From: Cristatella mucedo
Taxonomy: Eukaryota; Bryozoa; Phylactolaemata; Cristatellidae
Direction of reading: 5' to 3'
Assembly (NCBI GenBank): GCA_009760855.2
Contig: WPIO01000570.1
Location: 1-24,315, forward strand
DNA: 24,315 nt
Below, in pieces: positions 1 to 11,534 of this stretch. A program made the translations under genes and the position numbers. Positions within the stretch are counted from its first letter, which is position 1. Each line of letters starts with the position of its first letter. A model generated the notes under the pieces. That model had not been told where the DNA came from. It searched no databases and saw only the letters and a list, made by a program, of their open reading frames with translations.

Positions 1-1244
1 TATGTAGATTCGATGTTTCTACATATTCCGCGATCTGCTGCGAACTCGTGCGAAACGTGTTATTTACGTGCGAAATGCTTTAAACATGGTGCAGCACTCT
101 GCTGCCAGCCAGCACACGCTCCGATATGTAGATTTGAAGTTTCTACATATTCCGCGATCTGCTGCGAACTCGTGCGAAACGTGTTATTTACGTGCGAAAT
201 GCTTTAAACATGGTGCAGCACTCTGCTGCCAGCCAGCACACGCTCCGATATGTAGATTCGAAGTTTCTACATATTCCGCGATCTGCTGCGAACTCGTGCG
301 AAACGTGTTATTTACGTGCGAAATGCTTTAAACATGGTGCAGCACTCTGCTGCCAGCCAGCGCACGCTCCGATATGTAGATTCGAAGTTTCTACATATTC
401 CGCGATCTGCTGCGAACTCGTGCGAAAATGTGTTATTTACGTGCGAAATGCTTTAAACATGGTGCAGCACTCTGCTGCCAGCCAGCGCACGCTCCGATAT
501 GTAGATTCGAAGTTTCTACATATTCCGCGATCTGCTGCGAACTCGTGCGAAACGTGTTATTTACGTGCGAAATGCTTTAAACAAGGTGCAGCACTCTGCT
601 GCCAGCCAGCGCACGCTCCGATATGTAGATTCGAAGTTTCTACATATTCCGCGATCTGCTGCGAACTCGTGCGAAACGTGTTATTTACGTGCGAAATGCT
701 TTAAACATAGATGCAGCACTCTGCTGCCAGCCAGCGCACGCTCCGATATGTAGATTCGAAGTTTCTACATATTCCGCGATCTGGTGCGACGTCTTGCGAC
801 ACGTGATTTTTACGTGCGTAGTGCTTTTAAACATGGTGCAGCACTCTGCTGCCAGCCAGCGCACGCTCCGATATGTAGATTTCGAAGTTTCTACATATTC
901 CGCGATCTGCTGCGAACTCGTGCGAAACGTGTTATTTACGTGCGAAATGCTTTAAACATGGTGCAGCACTCTGCTGCCAGCCAGCGCACGCTCCGATATG
1001 TAGATTCGAAGTTTCTACATATTCCGCGATCTGCTGCGAACTTCGTGCGAAACGTGTTATTTACGTGCGAAATGCTTTAAACATGGTGCAGCACTCTGCT
1101 GCCAGCCAGCACACGCTCCGATATGTAGATTCGAAGTTTCTACATATTCCGCGATCTGCTGCGAACTCGTGCGAAATGTGTTATTTACGTGCGAAATGCT
1201 TTAAACATGGTGCAGCACTCTGCTGCCAGCCAGCGCACGCTCCG

Positions 1245-1271
1245 ATATGTAGATTCGAAGTTTCTACATAT
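1245..1271. repeat. 9-bp-stem inverted repeat in the monomer (representative copy)
   Basis: ATATGTAGA and TCTACATAT are exact reverse complements flanking the 9-base loop TTCGAAGTT, which itself begins with the 6-bp palindrome TTCGAA. The dyad recurs in nearly all type A units. Loop variants GATG and GAAC (for GAAG) leave the stem intact. Type B units carry CATGCAGA and TCTAGATA, which destroy most of the pairing without compensating changes. It could form a cruciform in DNA, a hairpin in a transcript, or a dimeric protein binding site. Conservation by homogenisation alone cannot be excluded. Confidence 0.85.
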
Positions 1272-1369
1272 TCCGCGATCTGCTGCGAACTCGTGCGAAA
1301 CGTGTTATTTACGTGCGAAATGCTTTAAACATGGTGCAGCACTCTGCTGCCAGCCAGCGCACGCTCCGA
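1246..1369 (+). repeat. Representative canonical monomer (type A)
   Basis: This unit matches my hand consensus. The next two units (1370-1493 and 1494-1617) read identical to it, which indicates recent homogenisation. I number the monomer from the T of TATGTAGA. In order it holds: a dyad at monomer 1-25; the segment CCGCGATCTGCTGCGAAC; two copies of CGTGCGAAA 20 bp apart; a central CTTTAAAC; a hairpin GCAGCA-CTC-TGCTGC at 91-105; then CCAGCCAGCGCACGCTCCGA. The plus strand has only two stop triplets (TAG at 5 and TAA at 81). The start point is a convention, because a circular permutation would describe the array equally well. Confidence 0.95.
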
Positions 1370-1386
1370 TATGTAGATTCGAAGTT
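1332..1386 (+). promoter_or_regulatory. Possible RNA polymerase III A/B-box pair (representative copy)
   Basis: TGGTGCAGCAC at 1332-1342 fits the A-box consensus TRGYNNARNNG except for the last G. GATTCGAAGTT at 1376-1386 resembles the B-box GGTTCGANNCC, matching 6 of 9 specified positions and keeping the TTCGA core. The two starts are 44 bp apart, the spacing from position 8 to position 52 in tRNA genes. The B-box core sits in the loop of an inverted repeat, as in a T-arm, but the loop is 9 bases rather than 7. The canonical monomer has no run of four T on this strand, so no pol III terminator follows. No tRNA cloverleaf is apparent. This may be chance or a decayed tRNA-related origin. Confidence 0.25.
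1336..1350. repeat. Short GC-rich hairpin in the monomer (representative copy)
   Basis: GCAGCA and TGCTGC are exact reverse complements with a 3-base CTC loop. It recurs in nearly every unit, including most divergent ones. One variant set (near 16855, 18591 and 21573) changes the loop to CAC while keeping the stem. The outward bases do not extend the pairing. A large share of irregular units in this window are interrupted inside or at the edge of this hairpin, so it may be a site of replication slippage or breakage. Confidence 0.8.
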
Positions 1387-1930
1387 TCTACATATTCCGC
1401 GATCTGCTGCGAACTCGTGCGAAACGTGTTATTTACGTGCGAAATGCTTTAAACATGGTGCAGCACTCTGCTGCCAGCCAGCGCACGCTCCGATATGTAG
1501 ATTCGAAGTTTCTACATATTCCGCGATCTGCTGCGAACTCGTGCGAAACGTGTTATTTACGTGCGAAATGCTTTAAACATGGTGCAGCACTCTGCTGCCA
1601 GCCAGCGCACGCTCCGATATGTAGATTCGAAGTTTCTACATATTCCGCGATCTGCTGCGAAGTAGTGCGAAACGTGTTATTTACGTGCGAAATGCTTTAA
1701 ACTAGGTGCAGCACTCTGCTGCCAGCCAGCGCACGCTCCGATATGTAGATTCGAAGTTTCTACATATTCCGCGATCTGCTGCGAACTCGTGCGAAACGTG
1801 TTATTTACGTGCGAAATGCTTTAAACATGGTGCAGCACTCTGCTGCCAGCCAGCGCACGCTCCGATATGTAGATTCGAAGTTTCTACATATTCCGCGATC
1901 TGCTGCGAACTCGTGCGAAACGTGTTATTT

Positions 1931-3300
1931 ACGTGCGAACTGCTTTAAACATGGTGCATCACTCTGCTGCCAGCCAGCACACGCTCCGACATGCAGATTC
2001 GAACTTTCTACATATTCCGCGATCTGCTGCGAACTCGTGCGAAATGTGTTATTTACGTGCGAAATGCTTTAAACTAGGTGCAGCACTCTGCTGCCAGCCA
2101 ACGCACGCTCCGATATGTAGATTCGAAGTTTCTACATATTCCACGATCTGCTGCGAACTCGTGCGAAACGTGTTATTTACGTGCGAAATGCTTTAAACTA
2201 GGTGCAGCACTCTGCTGCCAGCCAGCAGCGCACGCTCCGATATGTAGATTCGAAGTTTCTACATATTCCGCGATCTGCTGCGAACTCGTGCGAAACGTGT
2301 TATTTACGTGCGAAATGCTTTAAACATGGTGCAGCACTCTGCTGCCAGCCAGCGCACGCTCCGATATGTAGATTCGAAGTTTCTACATATTCCGCGATCT
2401 GCTGCGAACTCGTGCGAAATGTGTTATTTACGTGCGAAATGCTTTAAAACAAGGTGCAGCACACTCTGCTGCCAGCCAGCGCACGCTCCGATATGTAGAT
2501 TCGAAGTTTCTACATATTCCGCGATCTGCTGCGAACTCGTGCGAAACGTGTTATTTACGTGCGAAATGTTTAAAACATGGTGAATCACTCTGCTGCCAGC
2601 CAGTGCACGCTCCGATATGTACATTCGAAGTTTCTACATATTCCACGATCTGCTGCGAAGTAGTGCGAAACGTGTTATTTACGTGCGAAATGCTTTAAAC
2701 TAGGTGCAGCACTCTGCTGCCAGCCAGCACACGCTCCGATATGTAGATTCGATGTTTCTACATATTCCGCGATCGGCTGCGAATTTGTGCGAAACGTGTT
2801 ATTTACGTGCGAAATGCTTTATACATGGTGCAGCACTCTGCTGCCAGCCAGCACACACTACGAAACGCAGATTTAAACTTTCTAGATATTCCGCGATCTG
2901 CTGCGAACTCGTGCGAAATGTGTTATTCGAGTGCGAAATGCTCAAAACAAGGTGCAGCAGTCTGCTGCCAGCCATCGCACGCTCCTAAATGTAGATTTGA
3001 AGTTTCTACATATTCCGCGATCTGCTGCGAACTCGTGCGAAACGTGTTATTTACGTGCGAAATGTTTTAAACATGGTGCATCACTCTGCTGCCAGCCAGC
3101 ACACGCTCCGACATGCAGATTTGAACTTTCTAGATATTTAGCGATCTGCTGCAAACTCGTGCGAAATGTATTATTCGAGTGCGAAATGCTCAAAACAAGG
3201 TGCAGCACTTTTCTGCCAGCCAGCGCACGCTCCCAAATGTAGATTTGAAGTTTTTACATATTCCGTGATCTGCTGCGATTTTGTGCGAAACGTGTTATTT
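1931..3300. repeat. Mixed block with divergent type B/C units, left
   Basis: Units here carry B markers (CATGCAGATTTGAAC, TCTAGATATT, TTATTCGAGTGCG, ATGCTCAAAAC) and C markers (CTAAATGTAGATTTGAAG). The part from about 2771 to 3060 is closely related to 17537-17826 and 22255-22544: it shares GATCGGCTGCG, CGAAACGCAGATTTAAAC and CAGCCATCGCACG. The part from about 3105 to 3300 resembles 13410-13610. The piece around 2577-2640 (GGTGAATCAC with CCAGTGCACG and ATGTACATTCG) is matched at about 23459-23520. This small block is therefore built from pieces that are common in the right part of the window. Confidence 0.8.
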
Positions 3301-4943
3301 ACGTGCGAAATGCTTTAAACATGGTGCAGCACTCTGCTGCCAGCCAGCACACGCTCCGATATGTAGATTCGATGTTTCTACATATTCCGCGATCTGCTGC
3401 GAACTCGTGCGAAATGTGTTATTTACGTGCGAAATGCTTTAAACATGGTGCAGCACTCTGCTGCCAGCCAGCGCACGCTCCGATATGTAGATTCGAAGTT
3501 TCTACATATTCCGCGATCTGCTGCGAACTAGTGCGAAACGTGTTTTTTACGTGCGAAATGCTTTAAACAAGGTGCAGCACTCTGCTGCCAGCCAGCGCAC
3601 GCTCCGATATGTAGATTCGATGTTTCTACATATTACGCGATCTGCTGCGAACTCGTGCGAAACGTGTTATTTACGTGCGAAATGCTTTAAACATGGTGCT
3701 GCACTCTGCTGCCAGCCAGCGCACGCTCCGATATGTAGATTCGAAGTTTCTACATATTCCGCGATCTGCTGCGAACTCGTGCGAAACGTGTTATTTACGT
3801 GCGAAATGCTTTAAACATGGTGCAGCACTCTGCTGCCAGCCAGCGCACGCTCCGATATGTAGATTCGATGTTTCTACATATTCCGCGATCTGCTGCGAAC
3901 TCGTGCGAAACGTGTTATTTACGTGCGAAATGCTTTAAACAAGGTGCAGCACTCTGCTGCCAGCCAGCACACGCTCCGATATGTAGATTCGAACTTTCTA
4001 CATATTCCGCGATCTGCTGCGAACTCGTGCGAAATGTGTTATTTACGTGCGAAATGCTTTAAACATGGTGCAGCACTCTGCTGCCAGCCAGCGCACGCTC
4101 CGATATGTAGATTCGAAGTTTCTACATATTCCGCGATCTGCTGCGAACTAGTGCGAAACGTGTTATTTACGTGCGAAATGCTTTAAACATGGTGCAGCAC
4201 TCTGCTGCCAGCCAGCGCACGCTCCGATATGTACATTCGAAGTTTGTACATATTCCACGATCTGCTGCGAAATAGTGCGAAAGTGCGAAACGTGTTATTT
4301 ACGTGCGAAATGCTTTAAACTAGGTGCAGCACTCTGCTGCCAGCCAGCGCACGCTCCGATATGTAGATTCGAAGTTTCTACATATTCCGCGATCTGCTGC
4401 GAACTCGTGCGAAATGTGTTATTTACGTGCGAAATGCTTTAAACATGGTGCAGCACTCTGCTGCCAGCCAGCGCACGCTCCGATATGTAGATTCGATGTT
4501 TCTACATATTCCGCGATCTGCTGCGAACTCGTGCGAAACGTGTTATTTACGTGCGAAATGCTTTAAACATGGTGCAGCACTCTGCTGCCAGCCAGCGCAC
4601 GCTCCGATATGTAGATTCGAAGTTTCTACATATTCCGCGATCTGCTGCGAACTCGTGCGAAACGTGTTATTTACGTGCGAAATGCTTTAAACTAGGTGCA
4701 GCACTCTGCTGCCAGCCAGCGCACGCTCCGATATGTAGATTCGAAGTTTCTACATATTCCGCGATCTGCTGCGAAGTCGTGCGAAACGTGTTATTTACGT
4801 GCGAAATGCTTAAAAACAAGGTGCAGCACTCTGCTGCCAGCCAGCGCACGCTCCGATATGTAGATTCGAGTTTCTACATATTCCGCGATCTGCTGCGAAG
4901 TCGTGCGAAACGTGTTATTTACGTGCGAAATGCTTTAAACATG

Positions 4944-4994
4944 GTGCAGCACCACTCTGCTGCCAGCCAGCGCACGCTCCGATATGTAAACAAG
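4944..4994. repeat. Truncated monomer (51 bp)
   Basis: After CCGATATGTA the sequence jumps to AAACAAGG, leaving 51 bp between GTGCAG landmarks. About 76 bp of the unit are missing, and there is a 3-base insertion in the hairpin (GCAGCACCACTC). TA is shared at the joint. Confidence 0.8.
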
Positions 4995-6301
4995 GTGCAG
5001 CACTCTGCTGCCAGCCAGCGCACGCTCCGAAATGTAGATTCGAAGTTTCTACATATTCCGCGATCTGCTGCGAACTCGTGCGAAACGTGTTATTTACGTG
5101 CGAAATGTTTTAAACATGGTGCAGCACTCTGCTGCCAGCCAGCACACGCTCCGATATGTAGATTCGATGTTTCTACATATTCCGCGATCTGCTGCGAACT
5201 CGTGCGAAATGTGTTATTTACGAGTGCGAAATGCTTTAAAACATGGTGCAGCACTCTGCTGCCAGCCAGCGCACGCTCCGAAATGTAGATTCGAAGTTTC
5301 TACATATTCCGCGATCTGCTGCGATTTCGTGCGAAACGTGTTATTTACGTGCGAAATGCTTTTAAACATGGTGCAGCACTCTGCTGCCAGCCAGCGCACG
5401 CTCCGATATGTAGATTCGAAGTTTCTACATATTCCGCGATCTGCTGCGAACTCGTGCGAAACGTGTTATTTACGTGCGAAATGCTTAAAAACATGGTGCA
5501 GCACTCTGCTGCCAGCCAGCGCTCACGCTCCGATATGTAGATTCGAAGTTTCTACATATTCCGCGATCTGCTGCGAACTCGTGCGAAACGTGTTATTTAC
5601 GTGCGAAATGCTTTAAACATGGTGCAGCACTCTGCTGCCAGCCAGCGCACGCTCCGATATGTAGATTCGAAGTTTCTACATATTCCGCGATCTGCTGCGA
5701 ACTCGTGCGAAACGTGTGTTATTTACGTGCAAAATCCTTTAAACATGGTGCAGCACTTACCAGCCAGCCAGCGCACGCTCCGATATGTAGATTCGAAGTT
5801 TCTACATATTCCGCGATCTGCTGCGAACTCGTGCGAAACGTGTTATTTACGTGCGAAGTGCTTTTAAACACAGGTGCAGCACTCTGCTGCCAGCCAGCAC
5901 ACGCTCGCTCGATATGTAGATTCGAAGTTTCTACATATTCCGCGATCTGCTGCGAACTCGTGCGAAATGTGTTATTTACGTGCGAAATGCTTTAAACAAC
6001 ATGGTGCAGCACTCTGCTGCCAGCCAGCGCACGCTCCGATATGTAGATTCGAAGTTTCTACATATTCCGCGATCTGCTGCGAACTCGTGCGAAACGTGTT
6101 ACTTTAAACGTGGTGCAGCACTCTGCTGCCAGCCAGCGCACGCTCCGATATGTAGATTCGATGTTTCTACATATTCCGCGATCTGCTGCGAACTCGTGCG
6201 AAACGTGTTATTTACGTGCGAAATGCTTTAAACATGGTGCAGCACTCTGCTGCCAGCCAGCACACGCTCCGACATGCAGATTTGAACTTTCTACATATTC
6301 C

Positions 6302-6369
6302 GCGATCTGCTGCGAACTCGTGCGAAACGTGTTATGCGATCTGCTGCGAACTCGTGCGAAACGTGTTAT
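6302..6369. repeat. 34-bp direct duplication inside a unit
   Basis: The 34 bp at 6302-6335 (GCGATCTGCTGCG to CGTGTTAT) are repeated exactly at 6336-6369, lengthening the unit. This is the only tandem duplication of this size that I saw inside a unit. Confidence 0.85.
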
Positions 6370-9300
6370 TTACGTGCGAAATGCTTTAAACATGGTGCAG
6401 CACTCTGCTGCCAGCCAGCGCACGCTCCGATATGTAGATTCGATGTTTCTACATATTCCGCGATCTGCTGCGAACTCGTGCGAAACGTGTTATTTACGTG
6501 CGAAATGCTTAAACATGGTGCAGCACTCTGCTGCCAGCCAGCGCACGCTCCGATATGTAGATTCGAAGTTTCTACATATTCCGCGATCTGCTGCGAACTC
6601 GTGCGAAACGTGTTATTTACGTGCGAAATGCTTTAAACTAGGTGCAGCACTCTGCTGCCAGCCAGCGCACGCTCCGATATGTAGATTCGAAGTTTCTACA
6701 TATTCCGCGATCTGCTGCGAACTCGTGCGAAACGTGTTATTTACGTGCGAAATGCTTTAAACTAGGTGCAGCACTCTGCTGCCAGCCAGCGCACGCTCCG
6801 ATATGTAGATTCGAGTTTGTAGATATTCCGCGTTCTGCTGCGAACTCGTGCGAAACGTGTTATTTACGTGCGAAATGCTTTAAACATGGTGCAGCACTCT
6901 GCTGCCAGCCAGCGCACGCTCCGATATGTAGATTCGAAGTTTCTACATATTCCGCGATCTGCTGCGAACTCGTGCGAAACGTGTTATTTACGTGCGAAAT
7001 GCTTTAAACATTGTGCAGCACTCTGCTGCCAGCCAGCGCACGCTCCGCTATGTAGATTCGATGTTTTCTACATATTCCGCGATCTGCTGTAAACTCGTGC
7101 GAAACGTGTTATTTACGTGCGAAATGCTTTAAACATGGTGCAGCACTCTGCTGCCAGCCAGCACACGCTCCGACATGCAGATTCGAACTTTCTACATATT
7201 CCGCGATCTGCTGCGAACTCGTGCGAAATGTGTTATTTACGTGCGAAATGCTTTAAACATGGTGCAGCACTCTGCTGCCAGCCAGCGCACGCTCCGATAT
7301 GTAGATTCGATGTTTTCTACATATTCCGCGATCTGCTGCGAACTCGTGCGAAACGTGTGATTTACGTGCGAAATGCTTTAAACTAGGTGCAGCACTCTGC
7401 TGCCAGCCAGCGCACGCTCCGATATGTAGATTCGATGTTTCTACATATTCCGCGATCTGCTGCGAACTCGTGCGAAACGTGTGTTATTTACGTGCGAAAT
7501 GCTTTAAACATGGTGCAGCACTCTGCTGCCAGCCAGCGCACGCTCCGATATGTAGATTCGAAGTTTCTACATATTCCGCGATCTGCTGCGAAGTAGTGCG
7601 AAACGTGTTATTTACGTGCGAAATGCTTTAAACTAGGTGCAGCACTCTGCTGCCAGCCAGCGCACACGCTCCGATATGTAGATTCGAAGTTTCTACATAT
7701 TCCGCGATCTGCTGCGAAGTAGTGCGAAACGTGTTATTTACGTGCGAAATGCTTTAAACCAGGTGCAGCACTCTGCTGCCAGCCAGCGCACGCTCCGATA
7801 TGTAGATTCGAAGTTTCTACATATTCCGCGATCTGCTGCGAACTCGTGCGAAACGTGTTATTTACGTGCGAAATGCTTTTAAACATGGTGCAGCACTCTG
7901 CTGCCAGCCAGCGCACGCTCCGATATGTAGATTCGAAGTTTCTACATATTCCGCGATCTGCTGCGAACTCGTGCGAAACGTGTTATTTACGTGCGAAATG
8001 CTTTAAAAACATGGTGCTGCACTCTGCTGCCAGCCAGCGCACGCTCCGATATGTAGATTCGAAGTTTCTACATATTCCGCGATCTGCTGCGAACTCGTGC
8101 GAAACGTGTTATTTACGTGCGAAATGCTTTAAACTAGGTGCAGCACTCTGCTGCCAGCCAGCGCACGCTCCGATATGTAGATTCGAAGTTTCTACATATT
8201 CCGCGATCTGCTGCGAACTCGTGCGAAACGTGTTATTTACGTGCGAAATGCTTTAAACTAGGTGCAGCACTCTGCTGCCAGCCAGCGCACGCTCCGATAT
8301 GTAGATTCGAAGTTTCTACATATTCCGCGATCTGCTGCGAACTCGTGCGAAACGTGTTATTTACGTGCGAAATGCTTTAAACATGGTGCAGCACTCTGCT
8401 GCCAGCCAGCGCACGCTCCGATATGTAGATTCGAAGTTTCTACATATTCCGCGATCTGCTGCGAACTCGTGCGAAATGTGTTATTTACGTGCGAAATGCT
8501 TTAAACATGGTGCAGCACTCTGCTGCCAGCCAGCGCACGCTCCGATATGTAGATTCGAAGTTTCTACATATTCCGCGATCTGCTGCGAACTCGTGCGAAA
8601 CGTGTTATTTACGTGCGAAATGCTTTAAACATGGTGCAGCACTCTGCTGCCAGCCAGCGCACGCTCCGATATGTAGATTCGAAGTTTCTACATATTCCGC
8701 GATCTGCTGCGAACTCGTGCGAAACGTGTTATTTACGTGCGAAATGCTTTAAACTAGGTGCAGCACTCTGCTGCCAGCCAGCGCACGCTCCGATATGTAG
8801 ATTCGAAGTTTCTACATATTCCGCGATCTGCTGCTGCGAAGTAGTGCGAAACGTGTTATTTACGTGCGAAATGCTTTTAAACATAGGTGCAGCACTCTGC
8901 TGCCAGCCAGCGCACGCTCCGATATGTAGATTCGAAGTTTCTACATATTCCGCGATCTGCTGCGAACTCGTGCGAAATGTGTTATTTACGTGCGAAATGC
9001 TTTCAAAACTAGGTGGTGCAGCACTCTGCTGCCAGCCAGCGCACGCTCCGATATGTAGATTCGAAGTTTCTACATATTCCGCGATCTGCTGCGAACTCGT
9101 GCGAAACGTGTTATTTACGTGCGAAATGCTTTAAACATGGTGCAGCACTCTGCTGCCAGCCAGCGCACGCTCCGATATGTAGATTTGAAGTTTCTACATA
9201 TTCCGCGATCTGCTGCGAACTCGTGCGAAACGTGTTATTTACGTGCGAAATGCTTTAAACATGGTGCAGCACTCTGCTGCCAGCCAGCGCACGCTCCGAT

Positions 9301-11534
9301 ATGTAGATTCGAAGTTTCTACATATTCCGCGATCTGCTGCGAACTCGTGCGAAATGTGTTATTTACGTGCGAAATGCTTTAAACATGGTGCAGCACTCTG
9401 CTGCCAGCCAGCGCACGCTCCGATATGTAGATTCGAAGTTTTTACATATTCCGCGATCTGCTGCGAACTCGTGCGAAACGTGTTATTTACGTGCGAAAAT
9501 GCTTTTAAACATGGTGCAGCACTCTGCTGCCAGCCAGCGCACGCTCCGATATGTAGATTCGAAGTTTCTACATATTCCGCGATCTGCTGCGAACTAGTGC
9601 GCGAAACGTGTTATTTACGTGCGAAATGCTTTAAACATAGGTGCAGCACTCTGCTGCCAGCCAGCGCACGCTCCGATATGTAGATTCGAAGTTTCTACAT
9701 ATTTCCGCGATCTGCTGCGAACTCGTGCGAAACGTGTTATTTACGTGCGAAATGCTTTAAAACATGGTGCAGCACTCTGCTGCCAGCCAGCGCACGCTCC
9801 GATATGTAGATTCGAAGTTTCTACATATTCCGCGATCTGCTGCGAACTCGTGCGAAACGTGTTATTTACGTGCGAAATGCTTTTAAACATGGTGCAGCAC
9901 TCTGCTGCCAGCCAGCGCACGCTCCGATATGTAGATTCGAAGTTTCTACATATTCCGCGATCTGCTGCGAACTCGTGCGAAACGTGTTATTTACGTGCGA
10001 AATGCTTTAAACATGGTGCAGCACTCTGCTGCCAGCCAGCGCACGCTCCGATATGTAGATTCGATGTTTCTACATATTCCGCGATCTGCTGCGAACTCGT
10101 GCGAAACGTGTTATTTACGTGCGAAATGCTTTAAAAGATGGTGCAGCACTCTGCTGCCTGCCAGCCAGCGCACGCTCCGATATGTAGATTCGATGTTTCT
10201 ACATATTCCGCGATCTGCTGCGAACTCGTGCGAAATGTGTTGTTTACGTGCGAAATGCTTTAAACATGGTGCAGCACTCTGCTGCCAGCCAGCGCACGCT
10301 CCGATATGTAGATTCGAAGTTTCTACATATTCCGCGATCTGCTGCGAACTCGTGCGAAACGTGTTATTTACGTGCGAAATGCTTTAAAACTAGGTGCAGC
10401 ACTCTGCTGCCAGCCAGCGCACGCTCCGATATGTAGATTCGAAGTTTCTACATATTCCGCGATCTGCTGCGAACTCGTGCGAAACGTGTTATTTACGTGC
10501 GAAATGCTTTAAACATGGTGCAGCACTCTGCTGCCAGCCAGCGCACGCTCCGATATGTAGATTCGAAGTTTCTACATATTCCGCGATCTGCTGCGAAGTA
10601 GTGCGAAACGTGTTATTTACGTGCGAAATGCTTTAAACTAGGTGCAGCACTCTGCTGCCAGCCAGCGCACGCTCCGATATGTAGATTCGAAGTTTCTACA
10701 TATTCCGCGATCTGCTGCGAACTCGTGCGATACGTGTTATTTTTACGTGCGAAATGCTTTAAACATGGTGCAGCACTCTGCTGCCAGCCAGCGCACGCTC
10801 CGATATGTAGATTCGAAGTTTCTACATATTCCGCGATCTGCTGCGAACTCGTGCGAAACGTGTTATTTACGTGCGAAATGCTTTAAACATGGTGCAGCAC
10901 TCTGCTGCCAGCCAGCGCACGCTCCGATATGTAGATTCGAAGTTTCTACATATTCCGCGATCTGCTGCGAACTCGTGCGAAACGTGTTATTTACGTGCGA
11001 AATGCTTTTTAAACATGGTGCAGCACTCTGCTGCCAGCCAGCGCACGCTCCGATATGTAGATTCGAACTTTCTACATATTTCCGCGATCTGCTGCGAACT
11101 CGTGCGAAACGTGTTATTTACGTGCGAAATGCTTTTAAACATGGTGCAGCACTCTGCTGCCAGCCAGCGCACGCTCCGATAATGTAGATTTCGAAGTTTT
11201 CTACATATTCCGCGATCTGCTGCGAACTCGTGCGAAATGTGTTATTACGTGCGAAATGCTTTAAACATGGTGCAGCACTCTGCTGCCAGCCAGCACACGC
11301 TCCGATATGTAGATTCGAAGTTTCTACATATTCCGCGATCTGCTGCGAACTCGTGCGAAACGTGTTATTTACGTGCGAAATGCTTTAAACATGGTGCAGC
11401 ACTCTGCTGCCAGCCAGCGCACGCTCCGATATGTAGATTCGAAGTTTCTACATATTCCGCGATCTGCTGCGAACTCGTGCGAAACGTGTTATTTACGTGC
11501 GAAATGCTTTAAACATGGTGCAGCACTCTGCTGC

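Larger units (their letters stand above)
1..1930. repeat. Homogeneous type A block, left edge
   Basis: About 15 units close to the consensus. Differences are mainly AGCGCACG/AGCACACG, AAACGTG/AAATGTG, CTCG/GTAG before the first GTGCGAAAC, and CATGG, CAAGG or CTAGG after CTTTAAA. One unit at about 781-835 is unusually altered. No gene or other element is seen here. Confidence 0.85.

Noticed and set aside
1284-1305. CENP-B box-like sequence on the minus strand
   Set aside because: The reverse complement contains TTCGCACGAGTTCGC, which matches TTCGNNNNA of the CENP-B box, but the required CGGG end is TCGC. The match is too weak to claim, though the site could be tested.
1246-1369. tRNA or other structured RNA gene in the monomer
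   Set aside because: No acceptor stem or full cloverleaf can be drawn, the T-arm-like loop has 9 bases, and no terminator follows. Only a pol III box resemblance remains.
2424-2624. Minus-strand reading frames of about 60-70 codons
   Set aside because: They repeat the same satellite sequence read backwards, appear only where an indel removes a stop, and show no independent coding signal.
3240-3290. T-run in type C units (GAAGTTTTTACAT) as a pol III terminator
   Set aside because: It occurs in only a few C units (near 3250, 12682, 13554, 17395 and 22113) and comes from a single C-to-T change beside an existing T-run, so it is not a constant feature of the array.
4551-5288. Open reading frames of 60-245 codons throughout, the longest on the plus strand here
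   Set aside because: The unit is 124 bp, so each reading frame passes through all three phases in 372 bp and meets few stop codons (TAG and TAA once per unit). That gives the same 87-codon frames everywhere, all overlapping each other. Longer ones such as this arise only where indels shift the phase. There is no consistent frame, start context or protein domain.
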